Below are positions 21,779 through 22,482 of a stretch of 22,482 nucleotides of DNA, piece by piece (position 1 is the stretch's first letter; every line of letters begins with the position of its first letter). The stretch spans positions 1 through 22,482 of the forward strand of contig CAKQHO010000048.1 of assembly GCA_934234185.1 (NCBI GenBank), given 5' to 3'. This stretch comes from an uncultured Psychrobacillus sp. (GTDB lineage Bacteria; Bacillota; Bacilli; Bacillales_A; Planococcaceae). Under the pieces are notes generated by a model, which saw only the letters and a program-made list of their open reading frames with translations, ran no database searches and had not been told where the DNA came from. Both the position numbers and the translations under genes were made by a program.

Positions 21779-22482
21779 CTATCGCTTACGGTTTTTAATA
21801 CGACGTTCTCTCTTTTTAACTTTATCCATTTCCCATTTCATGTTGCGCTTATAGCCAGGCTTAACTTTTTTAGGCTTACGAACTAGAGCTTTCGCTTTAG
21901 CATCAATTTCATTTTCTACTTTTGCACGATTTTTACGAGCATGTCGTTCTTTAAGCTCAGACCATTCACCGTTTTTAACATCTTTATGTTCAAAAGTAAT
22001 TCCCATTTTTTCTATGCGATTTAATGCATCCTCATCTGATGGCTCATATAAAGTAATGGCTAAACCGGTCATTCCTGCACGAGCAGTACGTCCTACACGA
22101 TGAATAAAAAATTCTAAGTCATCTGGAATTTCATAGTTGATTACGTGACTTACTCCCGGAATATCAATCCCTCGTGCTGCTAAATCGGTAGCTACGATAT
22201 ATTGATATTCTAATTCATGAATTTGCTTCATCACTCTTTTTCTCTCACGTGGTGAAACATCTCCATGTATTAAACCAACCTTTACTCCATTCCCTTGAAG
22301 ATAATTTGCTACCTCATCAGCATTTTGCTTGGTATTTGCAAAAATAATAGCTAAATAAGGGTTAATACCTTCTATAACTTCTAATAATCGTTTTTTCCTA
22401 GATTTACTTCGAACTGGAACAACTGTAAAATCTATTCCTTCCGCAACAGGTCTTTTATCTCCAATTTTAATATGAACAGGTG
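21779..22482 (-). CDS. cshB: DEAD-box RNA helicase, C-terminal part (CshB-like), cut by window edge
   Basis: The reading frame is open from 21779 to the right edge with no stop, so at least 233 residues of a longer protein are present and the N-terminal domain lies outside. The C-terminal RecA-like domain shows IIFANTK (motif IV), VATDLAARGID (motif V) and HRVGRTARAG (motif VI). The tail is short, basic and Lys/Arg-rich, typical for RNA binding. Synteny with nfo and the basic tail fit CshB, which in B. subtilis acts in RNA decay, ribosome biogenesis and cold adaptation. A codon at 22234 that looks like a start (GTG) is internal, since helicase sequence continues upstream of it. Confidence 0.93.
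   Translation of the reverse strand, partial: PVHIKIGDKRPVAEGIDFTVVPVRSKSRKKRLLEVIEGINPYLAIIFANTKQNADEVANYLQGNGVKVGLIHGDVSPRERKRVMKQIHELEYQYIVATDLAARGIDIPGVSHVINYEIPDDLEFFIHRVGRTARAGMTGLAITLYEPSDEDALNRIEKMGITFEHKDVKNGEWSELKERHARKNRAKVENEIDAKAKALVRKPKKVKPGYKRNMKWEMDKVKKRERRIKNRKR

Noticed and set aside
21779..22234. Complete 151-residue protein starting at 22234
   Set aside because: The frame stays open to the window edge and upstream residues carry helicase motif IV, so this is an internal part of a longer DEAD-box protein.
1..22482. CRISPR arrays, tRNA or rRNA genes, transposase, phage or toxin-antitoxin genes
   Set aside because: I looked for direct repeats with spacers, cloverleaf-like sequences, CCA ends and recombinase motifs and found none.

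Overview
The window is about 22.5 kb of low-GC chromosomal DNA from a Bacillales bacterium. Gene order and protein sequences match the yqf-yqg segment of the Bacillus subtilis chromosome (cshB, nfo, zur, ispG, sodA, pbpA, pst, rpmG, yqgN, yqgS, yqgU), with insertions and losses. I infer a Bacillaceae or Planococcaceae member but cannot name the genus. I found no tRNA, rRNA, CRISPR array, phage, transposase or other clear mobile gene. This is housekeeping DNA with well-visible regulatory sites.

Layout, left to right. Positions 143-4601 are transcribed leftward: a YqgU-type lipoprotein, an LtaS/YqgS-type lipoteichoic acid synthase, small YqgQ, 5-formyltetrahydrofolate cyclo-ligase and ribosomal protein L33. 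Two overlapping rightward genes follow (4777-5570): a small membrane protein ending in a helix-turn-helix-like segment, and a short anchored protein with only the LysM-like part of MltG. Positions 5641-9354 hold the leftward pstS-pstC-pstA-pstB phosphate ABC operon, preceded by TTTACA/TTAACA hexamers at 11-bp pitch that look like a PhoP-controlled promoter. Leftward genes for a class B penicillin-binding protein, Mn superoxide dismutase, a DUF456 membrane protein and an NptA-type Na/Pi cotransporter run to 14760. Rightward genes from 14928 to 18288 encode a DUF1189 membrane protein, a YqfZ-like LysM-type protein, IspG, a YqfW-like HAD nucleotidase and an NAD(P)-binding oxidoreductase. The leftward znuC-znuB-zur zinc operon (18344-20360) has a near-perfect Zur operator in front of it, with divergent yqfT. 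A GC-rich imperfect palindrome resembling a dispersed Bacillales repeat follows, then leftward nfo and the C-terminal part of a CshB-type DEAD-box helicase cut by the right edge.

Two themes stand out. The first is phosphate: a high-affinity ABC importer and a Na-coupled importer lie within 9 kb, and PhoP-like direct repeats occur at both promoter regions. The second is zinc: importer and repressor genes are joined by two ATGA stop/start overlaps under one Zur box, but the binding-protein gene znuA is not here. Several hairpins sit just upstream of downstream ribosome binding sites (before yqgN, pstC and the oxidoreductase gene), suggesting that differential expression within transcripts depends on partial termination or RNA stability.

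I did not find a convincing previously undescribed system. The items most worth checking are the repeat at 20774-20854, the PhoP-like sites at 14836-14863, the hairpin-before-RBS arrangements and the two small membrane proteins at 4777-5570.
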